From: UBA11891 sp003533785
Lineage (GTDB): Bacteria; Bacteroidota; Bacteroidia; Flavobacteriales; Flavobacteriaceae
NCBI GenBank assembly: GCA_949511625.1
Contig: CATFEX010000022.1
Span: 1 to 64,000, forward strand
Direction: 5' to 3'
Length of the DNA stretch: 64,000 bases
Both the position numbers and the translations under genes were made by a program. Below, in pieces: positions 16,007 to 24,400 of the stretch; position 1 is the stretch's first letter; every line of letters starts with the position of its first letter. The notes beneath the pieces were generated by a model, which saw only the letters and a program-made list of their open reading frames with translations, did no database searches and was not told the origin of the DNA.

Positions 16007-16276
16007 ATGTTGGGGTTACACGATGTGCAATATCTGTACGAATTTCTATTTTGGTTAATTACGTTTTTTATTCTCAAAAAAGTTTGGCATAAGCCTATAG
16101 TACGAACGTATTACGGCTATTCCGTTTCAGCTTTTAATGTCATCGCAGTATTTTTCTTTACGCTTATGTCCATATCTGGGAATATGCCCTCTCTTGACGC
16201 TTTTTCTTTTGGATTTCTTCATGCGATGGTAGCAGTAGTTATGCTTACCTTAGTTAGGCTCAGCAAAAGAATTTGA
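16007..16276 (+). CDS. Small integral membrane protein, unknown function
   Basis: 89-aa protein with three predicted transmembrane helices (FLFWLITFFIL, AFNVIAVFFFTLMS, GFLHAMVAVVMLTLV) and a basic tail. No family recognised. It starts at ATG 16007, 57 bp after the acyltransferase, and converges on mnmE with a 21-bp gap. Coding is supported by the consistent helix pattern and lack of a better overlapping frame. Confidence 0.55.
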   Translation: MLGLHDVQYLYEFLFWLITFFILKKVWHKPIVRTYYGYSVSAFNVIAVFFFTLMSISGNMPSLDAFSFGFLHAMVAVVMLTLVRLSKRI

Positions 16277-16297
16277 AGTTAACTAGTTTAGTAATTG

Positions 16298-17662
16298 TTA
16301 CTTTCCAATACAGAACTTTGAAAAAATATTACCTAAGAGATCCTCGGTATTCATTTCTCCAGTGATTTCACCCAAAGCATCCAAAGCGACATTCAAGTCA
16401 ATGCTCAATAGATCTGATGGAATTTGTTCTGAAAGCCCTTTTTTAATGGCAGAAAGTGCTTCCAAGGTCTTTTGAATGGCTGTATAATGACGCATATTGC
16501 TTACAATAATATCTGAATTCGAAAAGTTATTTTCGAGTGCGTTAACCAAAAATCGTTTTAATTCTTCTATTTTTTTATGGTCGTGGGTAGCAATAGAAAG
16601 ATGAGGATGTATGCTGTTTTTTTCAAAAGGATGCCCTACAGGCAATAAGTCTATTTTATTTTGAATAACAATCACTTCTCCATTTCCTTTTAGCGTAGCC
16701 ACCTCCTTTTCTAAATCCAGATTCACTTCTGTAGCGTCATATAGGTAGAGAATAAATCGGGCTGTTTCCATTTTAGCCTTTGCTTTTTCAACACCAATGG
16801 CTTCTACTATATCCGTGGTATTACGAAGTCCAGCTGTATCTATAAAGCGAAAACTGAACCCATCGATATTCATGGTATCTTCAATACTATCTCTTGTCGT
16901 ACCTGCAATATCTGACACAATGGCTCGCTCCTCGTTGAGTAAAGCATTGAGTAGGGAGGATTTGCCAGCGTTGGGTTTTCCTACGATGGCAACAGGAATT
17001 CCTTTTTTAATAACGCTACCTTGAGTAAAGGATTCGGCCAATCGCTTCAGTTTTGCCTCTAAGGATTGGAGCAATTGTTCGAGTTGGCTTCGATCGGCAA
17101 AGGTGACATCTTCCTCTGAGAAGTCGAGTTCTAGAGCAATTAGCGATGCAAAATCAAGTAATTGTTGCCTCAGTTGTTTAATTTCTTTGGAATAACCGCC
17201 TCGCATTTGTTGAAGAGCCAACTGATGTGCTCCAGCTGATTCTGCAGCGATTAAATCAGAGACAGCTTCTGCTTGACTTAAATCCATTTTTTGATTTAGG
17301 AAGGCCCGAAGGGTAAATTCTCCTGCTTGGGCTGCTTGGGCTCCTCGATCTATGCAGAGCTGGATCAGGCGTTGCAAAATATAGGAGGAGCCATGGCATG
17401 AAATTTCAATTACAGTCTCCCCTGTATAGGACCGTGGTGCAAGAAAGGGTGTGAGTACTACCTCATCTAAAATTTGGCCGTCTAGGTGGATCACACCCAG
17501 AGTAGCTTGATGGGAGGGTATAGCCGAAAGGGCTATCCCATTTTTGGCTTCAAAAAGTGGGGAAACTATGCTAACAGCATCCGGTCCGGATAAACGCAAT
17601 ACTCCAATCGCACCCACCCCTTGGGGGCTTGACAAAGCGATGATGGTTCCTTCATTATACAT
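16298..17662 (-). CDS. mnmE: tRNA uridine-5-carboxymethylaminomethyl modification GTPase MnmE (TrmE)
   Basis: 454-aa GTPase that, with MnmG, installs the cmnm5 modification at U34 of tRNAs. It has an N-terminal tetrahydrofolate-binding domain (TIIALSSPQGVGAIGVLRLSG), a helical domain, and an inserted G domain with G1 GKPNAGKSSLLN, G3 DTAGLR and G4 QNKID, ending in the invariant C-terminal FCIGK. I start at ATG 17662 (MYNEGT), eight codons inside the longest frame, because MnmE proteins begin just before the TIIAL strand. It stands alone on the minus strand, divergent from the DUF4870 gene. Confidence 0.93.
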   Translation of the reverse strand: MYNEGTIIALSSPQGVGAIGVLRLSGPDAVSIVSPLFEAKNGIALSAIPSHQATLGVIHLDGQILDEVVLTPFLAPRSYTGETVIEISCHGSSYILQRLIQLCIDRGAQAAQAGEFTLRAFLNQKMDLSQAEAVSDLIAAESAGAHQLALQQMRGGYSKEIKQLRQQLLDFASLIALELDFSEEDVTFADRSQLEQLLQSLEAKLKRLAESFTQGSVIKKGIPVAIVGKPNAGKSSLLNALLNEERAIVSDIAGTTRDSIEDTMNIDGFSFRFIDTAGLRNTTDIVEAIGVEKAKAKMETARFILYLYDATEVNLDLEKEVATLKGNGEVIVIQNKIDLLPVGHPFEKNSIHPHLSIATHDHKKIEELKRFLVNALENNFSNSDIIVSNMRHYTAIQKTLEALSAIKKGLSEQIPSDLLSIDLNVALDALGEITGEMNTEDLLGNIFSKFCIGK

Positions 17663-17719
17663 AATGTAAAAATAGTAGTTTCCCAAGAGCTATTCAGGGG
17701 GATTGTGTACATTTAATTA

Positions 17720-18058
17720 ATGACTGAAAACAGACAATTAATCGTTCTTATGCTTTTGTCTCAACTTTTAGATCTTGTTACAGGGGTAGGGGGCTTGATA
17801 GTTCCTTTGTTAATTTGGGCTGTGAAAAAAGAAGAAATAATAGATCTAGACATACATGGCAAAGCGATTATCAACTTTCAATTGTCCATGCTATTGTATT
17901 CACTGCTCGCTTTTCCATTACTTATATTTTTGGGATTGGGCATATTGATATGGATGGCTGTAGGATTCCTTTGTTTACTATTCCCAATCATTAACGCTAT
18001 ACGGACTTCATCCGGTCAGTACCCCAATTACCCTTGGTGTATTCGTTTTATTAAATAG
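17720..18058 (+). CDS. DUF4870-type small membrane protein
   Basis: 112-aa membrane protein with a hydrophobic N-terminal half containing GLIVPLLIW and then HGKAIINFQ, the arrangement characteristic of DUF4870, followed by two further helices and a short C-terminal NYPWCIRFIK. Function unknown. It ends 8 bp inside the convergent GNAT gene. A TACATTTA shortly before the start resembles a -7 element but has A in place of the final G. Confidence 0.75.
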   Translation: MTENRQLIVLMLLSQLLDLVTGVGGLIVPLLIWAVKKEEIIDLDIHGKAIINFQLSMLLYSLLAFPLLIFLGLGILIWMAVGFLCLLFPIINAIRTSSGQYPNYPWCIRFIK

Positions 18059-19175
18059 ATTTGGTGAAAGTAACCCGACGCTTATGCTGACGATGTTCGT
18101 AATTCCGCCATAGTTTCTGTATGGCATTGTTCTCTACGAGTTCTGGATTGGTTTCAACAATGGTCACCCCGTGCTTATTGAAGGTTTTTTGCATTTCATT
18201 AAATATAATAGCTGTGATCCCTTTATTTTGGTAATCGGGCCGGACTCCAATTAAGTAAAAGGAAGCGCGGTTATTAAAATACCGTGCTTTGAATAGATGG
18301 AAGAATCCCCAGGGAAGGATTTTCCCATTCATTTTCTTTAAGGCCTTTGAAAAAGAAGGCATCGTAATCGCAAATGCAATCAAATCTTGGTCCGAATCCA
18401 CTATACACTTTATATAGTCGGGGTGTACAAAAGGTAGGTAACGTTCTTTATAATGCGCTATTTGGTACTCTTGAATGGGAACGAAAGTTTGTAGCTTATC
18501 ATAAGTTTTTCCCAATAAATCAAACATTTGTTCCACATAAGGGACTATTTCTTTGTGCGATTTAAAATCTAAAATTTTGAGTTGGTAGCGTTGGAGAATT
18601 AATTTTGAGAAACGCTTCACTTTTTCAGGAGAATCTTGAAAAGAAGAGATTTTTATTTCATACTCCACCCATTCCGCCTGTTTTGTGAAGGCAATTTTCT
18701 CCAAATGCTTCGAATAATAGGGGGCATTATACCAAGTAATCATGGTATTTAATTCTTCAAAACCTTTTGTGAGCATGCCTGCTTTATCCATGTTTGAAAA
18801 CCCCATTGGCCCTTCAATGGCAGTCATTTGGTGCTGTTTTCCAATTGCTACAACAGCATCGATTAATTTTTTTGTGACTTCAAGGTCATCGATAACATCA
18901 AACCAACCAAAACGAACTTTACTTTTTTTGAGTTCTTTGATTTCAATCCAATTGATGAAAGCTGCAATTCGACCTACAATTTCCCCATCTTTGTAGGCTA
19001 AGAAGTAATGTGCCAAAGCATTATTAAAGACTGGATTTACTTTTTTGTCAAGCATCTCCAATTCTTCCTTGACAATGGGTGGGACCCAATAAGGATTGCC
19101 TTTATATAGTTGAAAAGGGAAGCTGACAAAATCCACAAGTTCACGGCGGGATTCTATTTCTCGAATTTCAATCAT
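18051..19175 (-). CDS. GNAT-family N-acetyltransferase-like protein
   Basis: 374-aa soluble protein with a C-terminal GNAT-like region (FYLIGVRPDYQNKGITAIIFNEM resembles the acetyl-CoA-binding V/I-x-P-x-x-Q-x-K-G motif) and an N-terminal part that may be a second, degenerate acetyltransferase fold (HYFLAYKDGEIVGRIAAFINW). Common in Bacteroidota; substrate unknown. The start at 19175 lies 2 bp after the stop of the outer-membrane protein gene, so the two are likely co-transcribed. Confidence 0.75.
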   Translation of the reverse strand: MIEIREIESRRELVDFVSFPFQLYKGNPYWVPPIVKEELEMLDKKVNPVFNNALAHYFLAYKDGEIVGRIAAFINWIEIKELKKSKVRFGWFDVIDDLEVTKKLIDAVVAIGKQHQMTAIEGPMGFSNMDKAGMLTKGFEELNTMITWYNAPYYSKHLEKIAFTKQAEWVEYEIKISSFQDSPEKVKRFSKLILQRYQLKILDFKSHKEIVPYVEQMFDLLGKTYDKLQTFVPIQEYQIAHYKERYLPFVHPDYIKCIVDSDQDLIAFAITMPSFSKALKKMNGKILPWGFFHLFKARYFNNRASFYLIGVRPDYQNKGITAIIFNEMQKTFNKHGVTIVETNPELVENNAIQKLWRNYEHRQHKRRVTFTKSI

Positions 19176-19177
19176 TG

Positions 19178-20224
19178 TTAATTTTTGCGGGCTCGACGGG
19201 TTCTTTTTTTGTCTTGTTTGGCCAGTTTCTTAGCTGTTTTATTTAATTTTTTTTCTTCTTTTTTAAGGGCTTTCGCTTCTCGTTCCTCAGCAGTAGTATA
19301 TTCCTTGTGAAAATCCAGACGATAGGAAGCTCCAACATTTAAAAATACAATATTTGGGCTGTTTTTAGTATTGCTGCCCAGCGTAGCTTCCAATTGCAAA
19401 TCGTCATACATCAAATAAGCGGCTCCCAGGCGAAAAATAGTATCTGTGTAGCGATCACTACTGATTCCTTGATTTTCAATATAAATAGACCATAAGGGGT
19501 GAAAGGTATGAGTTAGGGTAAGAATGTAGCTTATTTCTGGGTAATCACTCAAATAACGCGAATAAGAGAAATTGGTGACAAAAACCCAACGCTCAAAAAA
19601 ATGCGACTGAGTGGCAACCATACCCCGCAATGTAACAAAGGGCTCCTCATCAATTGGTTGATTGATATTTTGATAAAAAAAAGGACGATAAAGGGAGCTA
19701 AAGACATCGCCATACGGATAAGGATTTAGCGAGGGTGGAATTAGGTTGGTGCCCAGAGTAACTGATATGGCAGGAAATAAATCTCGCAGTCGGAAACGAT
19801 TATTGGCTTTGTAACTATACAAATTCGGTTCTTCTTCCGCTCGAAACGGATCGTAGACCAAATACTTTACCCCAATAAAATTTTGTAAAAATCCTTTCCG
19901 TTTTGAAATTATGGGTGTTCCCGTTGTTTTATTGTGCAATTCATCCCAAAGAAAAGCGCCTTCATAAGTTAATTCTAACTGTTCTTTCAAAAACCCCCAT
20001 CGAATAGAAAGAAACCCGAGTGTCCCACGGGATGTGGATTGGTTGTAGCCCTTATGCGTGTAGGACCGAAGGGCTCCTCCTGCCTCAAATTGAACAACCC
20101 CTTTTCCCACGGAATAAGCACCGATGGACATGCCAGGTCGGTTGGAGTTGATCTGTTCAGTGTATTGGGCAGACAAAGTGGTTGAAAAAACTAGTAACAG
20201 CATGAAAAACCACTGTTGCCTCAT
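19178..20224 (-). CDS. Outer-membrane beta-barrel protein, transporter/MetA-like family
   Basis: 348-aa protein with a signal peptide (residues 1-19, ending TLSAQ) and a sequence of amphipathic strands consistent with an outer-membrane barrel. INSNRPGMSIGAYSVGKG near the N-terminus and GAAYLMYDDLQLEATLG near the end are features of the phenol-degradation MetA-like barrel family. The C-terminus ends in a strongly basic Lys/Arg/Ala tail (about 35 residues) of unknown purpose, unusual after a barrel. It is the first gene of a probable two-gene unit with the GNAT gene. Confidence 0.75.
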   Translation of the reverse strand: MRQQWFFMLLLVFSTTLSAQYTEQINSNRPGMSIGAYSVGKGVVQFEAGGALRSYTHKGYNQSTSRGTLGFLSIRWGFLKEQLELTYEGAFLWDELHNKTTGTPIISKRKGFLQNFIGVKYLVYDPFRAEEEPNLYSYKANNRFRLRDLFPAISVTLGTNLIPPSLNPYPYGDVFSSLYRPFFYQNINQPIDEEPFVTLRGMVATQSHFFERWVFVTNFSYSRYLSDYPEISYILTLTHTFHPLWSIYIENQGISSDRYTDTIFRLGAAYLMYDDLQLEATLGSNTKNSPNIVFLNVGASYRLDFHKEYTTAEEREAKALKKEEKKLNKTAKKLAKQDKKRTRRARKN

Positions 20225-20315
20225 GAAAGTATAATTTATTGCAATATAGTTTGATTTTGTGAATTCAATTTAAGTAAAGTCTGCTGGATAAAGAGAACAT
20301 CTTAACAAGTTTCCC

Positions 20316-20323
20316 TACATTTG
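20316..20323 (+). promoter_or_regulatory. Possible -7 promoter element
   Basis: TACATTTG, 25 nt before the GTG start of the DUF4834 gene. No TTG is found at the usual distance upstream, so only the -7 half matches. Confidence 0.35.
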
Positions 20324-20348
20324 GGTAAGCCTTTTATCGATTCAATTT

Positions 20349-20543
20349 GTGATTAAATTTTTACTTTTTCTATTACTGGGTTTATACCTAATTCGTTCCA
20401 TTTTTGTCGGGTTCCTTCGATTTTTTCTTAAAAGCATGGGACTAAAACGCACCCCTGAATCAACTCCCCCCCAATCCAATACCAAAAAAGAACCCAATTC
20501 CAAAAATGTTGGGGAATACATTGATTATGAAGAAATTGATTGA
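20349..20543 (+). CDS. DUF4834-type small membrane-anchored protein
   Basis: 64-aa protein: an N-terminal transmembrane helix (KFLLFLLLGLYLIRSIFVGFL), a basic stretch, a polar linker, and a C-terminal acidic motif GEYIDYEEID that is typical of DUF4834 proteins in flavobacteria. It starts at GTG 20349. It overlaps the YfhO-like gene by 17 bp, implying translational coupling. Function unknown. Confidence 0.72.
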   Translation: MIKFLLFLLLGLYLIRSIFVGFLRFFLKSMGLKRTPESTPPQSNTKKEPNSKNVGEYIDYEEID

Positions 20544-22956
20544 ATCAATATCCTGGAAAACCCTATCCTCTCACTCCTTTGTTGTGCTGCTATTGGCATT
20601 CATCGCACTGTTGTATTTTAATCCCTTGCTTTCAGGTAAAGTGTTATTGCAATCAGACATCCAACAATATAAAAGCATGTCGCGACAAATGAAAGAAGCC
20701 CGTGAAGCAAGTCCGCCTGTAGAAACCTATTGGATCGATAATTCCTTTCTGGGCATGCCCACCTATCAGTTAGGAGCAGAATATCCAGCAGACTTTCTAA
20801 TGCCGTTTTATTACATAACGCGCATTCTCCCACGACCTGCCCATTTATTATTCCTCTATTTTCTGGGGGGATATTTGCTTTTTTCAGTATTGGGTTTACG
20901 AAGAACCTATGCAATAATGGGAGCCCTATCCTTTGGCTTTTCAACCTATCTCTTAATCATTCTACAAGTGGGTCATAATACCAAAGCAGAAGCCATCGGA
21001 TACTTCCCTTTTGTTTTGGCAGGTTTATTGCTCCTACTTCAAAACAAACGTTTGATGGGGTGGCTATTGAGTACACTTGCTCTGGGTATGCAAATTCGTG
21101 CCAACCATTATCAAATGACCTACTATCTCCTTTTCTTGCTATTTATTTTTGGTTTGGTTTACTTTTGGGAAGCATTTAAGAAAAAAGATGTCAACAATTT
21201 CCTCTCCCAGATAATACTTTTTGCTAGCGCAGGAATCTTGGCCTTAGGACTCAATGCGACTCCTTTATTAGCTACACAAGAATACACCCAATTTAGCACT
21301 CGCGGTCCTTCCGAACTTCGTATGCAACCCAATGGAACTCCAAAAGAAAACACCTCTGGACTCGATTATAATTACATCACTCAATATAGCTACGGACTGT
21401 TTGAGAGTTTCTCTTTATTGTTCCCGAGAATTCAGGGCGGAGGATCCCGAGAGGATGTTGGAACCGAAAGTTCCTTATACTACTATTTGATTGGCAGGGG
21501 GGTCCCAGTTCAACAAGCGGCTAGTTTTGTATCAGCAGTTCCCACTTATTGGGGAGATCAACCCATTCTTGAAGCTCCTGCCTACATTGGAATTACCATA
21601 TTTTTTTTAGCACTTCTGGGTTTTAGAAGCTCACGAGGCCCCCTCAGGAAAAGTTTGATACTAGTGATAATAGTATCCCTTTTACTTTCATGGGGAAAGA
21701 ATGTCCCTTGGCTAACAAACCTACTCATTGATTATTTTCCATTATACAACAAGTTTAGAGCCGTTTCTTCTGCACAGGTTCTTTTGGAGTTGTGTACCCC
21801 AATTCTCGCTGTTTGGGGCCTTGCTCAATTTTTTGACAAGGAAAAACAAGAACAAATAAAAATTCTCAGAGGTACGTCCATAGTTTTTGGAGCTCTCGTG
21901 TTATCATTATTTGCATTGAAAGGGATGCTTTCTTTTCAAGGAGCGATGGATTCATATCTCCGCCAGGGGTATGGCAATGCTATTTTTCAACAAATTGTCG
22001 AGACTCGTAAATCTTTATATAATCAAGACATCCTTCGTGGAATGATATTCATCTTTGGGATGGCAGGAGTCTTGTATTTGGGTTCGCGTGAAAAATTGAA
22101 ATCAAAACAGGTCTTGGGCATTCTATTTATCTTAGTGATTGCCGATTTGCTCCAAGTAGCTGAACGCTATATGGACAGAGATCTCTTTGTTTCTCCTCGT
22201 TTGGCACGTCAGGTCTTTGTTTCCAGTGCAGCCGATAGAACCATATTGCAAGATAAGGGACACTACCGAGTGTATGATTCCGATGCCCAGCTCAAAAGTC
22301 CCAGAACGGCCTATTTTCATCATGCACTAGGGGGATATCACGGTGCCAAGCCCCGACGCATCCAAGAAGTTTATGATTTTTTCATGGAATATCGTGCGGA
22401 ATCCATACTAAACATGCTCAACGTGAAATATATCCTTTACAAAGAGGAAGATAAGCAAAAAGTACTTGTGAATCCCCAAGCATTAGGTATTGCTTGGCCT
22501 GTAGATTCACTAGTCATGGTAAAAGATGCCGATACAGAATTAAATTATTTAAAGGAACTGGATTTATCGAGGCAAGCTGTGCTTCAAGCAGGGCAGCTCC
22601 CAAATGATTTCATACCCCCTCATTCCATAGACAGTAGTTTTAATATTAGTCTGGTGACAAACTACCCCAATAAATTAACCTATCAGTATGAAATTAAGCG
22701 AGATCAGTTTGTCGTTTTTTCCGAGGCCTATTATCAAAAAGGTTGGAAAGCCTATGTTGAAAAGAAAGAAGTTCCCATTTATAAAGTTAATTTTCTGCTT
22801 CGTGGTCTCTGGCTTCCCGCAGCTGCTAAGGAAATCAGATTCGAATTTCAACCGCCTGTGGTTCGATTGGGAACCCAAATTCGATGGGGATCACTATTGC
22901 TCTTTTTTATAAGTTTGGGAGGTGCTCTATGGTATGATAACAAAGCCAAACGATAG
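20527..22956 (+). CDS. YfhO-family multi-pass membrane protein
   Basis: 809-aa inner-membrane protein with a dozen or so predicted helices and a C-terminal soluble beta-rich domain (from about 590) that ends in one more helix. Conserved first-loop features include LLQSDIQQYKSM and NSFLGMPTYQ, and later a GHNTKAEAIGYFP motif. This matches YfhO-like proteins, which resemble GT-C glycosyltransferases and are thought to glycosylate cell-surface polymers. The start is taken at ATG 20527 (MKKLIES), inside the upstream gene. The flippase gene follows 1 bp after its stop, suggesting a joint role in exporting or decorating a surface polysaccharide. Confidence 0.83.
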   Translation: MKKLIESISWKTLSSHSFVVLLLAFIALLYFNPLLSGKVLLQSDIQQYKSMSRQMKEAREASPPVETYWIDNSFLGMPTYQLGAEYPADFLMPFYYITRILPRPAHLLFLYFLGGYLLFSVLGLRRTYAIMGALSFGFSTYLLIILQVGHNTKAEAIGYFPFVLAGLLLLLQNKRLMGWLLSTLALGMQIRANHYQMTYYLLFLLFIFGLVYFWEAFKKKDVNNFLSQIILFASAGILALGLNATPLLATQEYTQFSTRGPSELRMQPNGTPKENTSGLDYNYITQYSYGLFESFSLLFPRIQGGGSREDVGTESSLYYYLIGRGVPVQQAASFVSAVPTYWGDQPILEAPAYIGITIFFLALLGFRSSRGPLRKSLILVIIVSLLLSWGKNVPWLTNLLIDYFPLYNKFRAVSSAQVLLELCTPILAVWGLAQFFDKEKQEQIKILRGTSIVFGALVLSLFALKGMLSFQGAMDSYLRQGYGNAIFQQIVETRKSLYNQDILRGMIFIFGMAGVLYLGSREKLKSKQVLGILFILVIADLLQVAERYMDRDLFVSPRLARQVFVSSAADRTILQDKGHYRVYDSDAQLKSPRTAYFHHALGGYHGAKPRRIQEVYDFFMEYRAESILNMLNVKYILYKEEDKQKVLVNPQALGIAWPVDSLVMVKDADTELNYLKELDLSRQAVLQAGQLPNDFIPPHSIDSSFNISLVTNYPNKLTYQYEIKRDQFVVFSEAYYQKGWKAYVEKKEVPIYKVNFLLRGLWLPAAAKEIRFEFQPPVVRLGTQIRWGSLLLFFISLGGALWYDNKAKR

Positions 22957-22957
22957 G

Positions 22958-24400
22958 ATGGGATTCATAGCTAAACAATCTTTTTACAACCTTTTTTCTA
23001 TAGGAATAGGTTTTTTGATTGGGGCAATTAATGTGTTGTTTTTATACCCTATCTACATGGGGGACAGTCGTCAAGGCCTGGTAGTGGGCCTCCTGGCTAT
23101 TTCCAACCTCATACAACCCTTCCTTTCTTTTGGATTGCAGCATGCGCTTATTAAATTTTATTCCGGATTCACTGAAAAAAAGGAACAGGATAGCCTGTTG
23201 TGGTTTGTCATTTTATTGCCCTTGCTCTTTATTGTTTTTTTATGGGGAGTGTATTTCTTTTTCCCCGATACCATTCAAGAGTTACTCCCTATTTCGTCGA
23301 CTTCAAATTTCCCCTACTTGAAATTTGTACTATACATTGCTATTTCTACCGCGTACTTTGAACTATTTAACTCTTGGCTTCGGGTCCATTTGAAATCAGT
23401 CTTTGCAAATTTCTTGAAAGAACTCTATCCCAGACTATTGATTGCTATTCTCATCTTTGGGTTTTCGTTTAAATGGTTTGATTTCGATCAATTCATGTAC
23501 TATTTGTTGGGAGGGTATTACTTTCGTCTCTTTCTTATTATTGGATTCAGCTTTTGGATTCACCGACCAAAATGGCATTGGAAGCTTCCCTCAGGATGGC
23601 AGAGTATCCTTCGCTACAGTGGATTGATTTTTTTAGCAGGTGCCGCTGCAAGCTTTATTTTAGATATCGATAAAGCGATGCTGTTATCTTTTTCCAAGGA
23701 AGACGTAGCCTATTATAGTGTAGCGGTTTACATTGCCGCAGTTATTGAAGCGCCGGGGCGTGCCTTATTTCAAATCATAAGTCCCGTTGTTGCTGAAGCT
23801 CTCAATGTGAATAATAAAGAACGAATTCGTCAATTACTCAAAAAAAGCAGCACCAATCTGCTTTTGATTTCTGGAGGGATTTTTCTTTTAATCAACCTCA
23901 ATCTCAATGATTTTTATCAGCTTATTGCCCCAGAATATCAGGTTGCCTTCCTGGTGGTTCAATTAATTTCCTTTGGTAAATTGTATAGCATGTCAATGGG
24001 ATGTTTAAATCAGATAATTAGTAATTCACAATACTACCACTTTGTTCTTTTTTTTAGCGTGTTTTCCGCACTATTGGCAGTAGGACTCAATTTTTATTTT
24101 ATTCCCCTCTTTGGATTACTGGGAGCGGCCTATGCCACCTTGATTGTAATGATGGTGATCAATACATTAAAAATTGGTTTGATAGGATGGAAAATGGAAT
24201 TGCACCCCTATAGTAAGGACACTTTAAAAATTGTTGCCTGTGTTGCACTTATCTTCATTGTATTTCAACCTGTATCGTTGACATTCTCTCCTACAATTAA
24301 TATTCTTATAAAATCATCTGCGATAGCTATAGTCTATTCCAGTGTGGTATTTTTCTTAGGTCTTTTAAAAGAAGTAAGGTCCTATATGAAAAAGGCCTAA
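22958..24400 (+). CDS. Polysaccharide/oligosaccharide flippase (Wzx/MurJ-like, MOP superfamily)
   Basis: 480-aa integral membrane protein with about 12-14 helices, of the multidrug/oligosaccharidyl-lipid/polysaccharide exporter superfamily. It should flip lipid-linked saccharides across the inner membrane. I start at ATG 22958 (MGFIAKQSFYN), the base after the YfhO stop, rather than the GTG at 22922 inside the previous gene, since the family begins with an amphipathic helix before the first membrane segment. The end interlocks with the uvrA stop (24397-24400). Confidence 0.83.
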   Translation: MGFIAKQSFYNLFSIGIGFLIGAINVLFLYPIYMGDSRQGLVVGLLAISNLIQPFLSFGLQHALIKFYSGFTEKKEQDSLLWFVILLPLLFIVFLWGVYFFFPDTIQELLPISSTSNFPYLKFVLYIAISTAYFELFNSWLRVHLKSVFANFLKELYPRLLIAILIFGFSFKWFDFDQFMYYLLGGYYFRLFLIIGFSFWIHRPKWHWKLPSGWQSILRYSGLIFLAGAAASFILDIDKAMLLSFSKEDVAYYSVAVYIAAVIEAPGRALFQIISPVVAEALNVNNKERIRQLLKKSSTNLLLISGGIFLLINLNLNDFYQLIAPEYQVAFLVVQLISFGKLYSMSMGCLNQIISNSQYYHFVLFFSVFSALLAVGLNFYFIPLFGLLGAAYATLIVMMVINTLKIGLIGWKMELHPYSKDTLKIVACVALIFIVFQPVSLTFSPTINILIKSSAIAIVYSSVVFFLGLLKEVRSYMKKA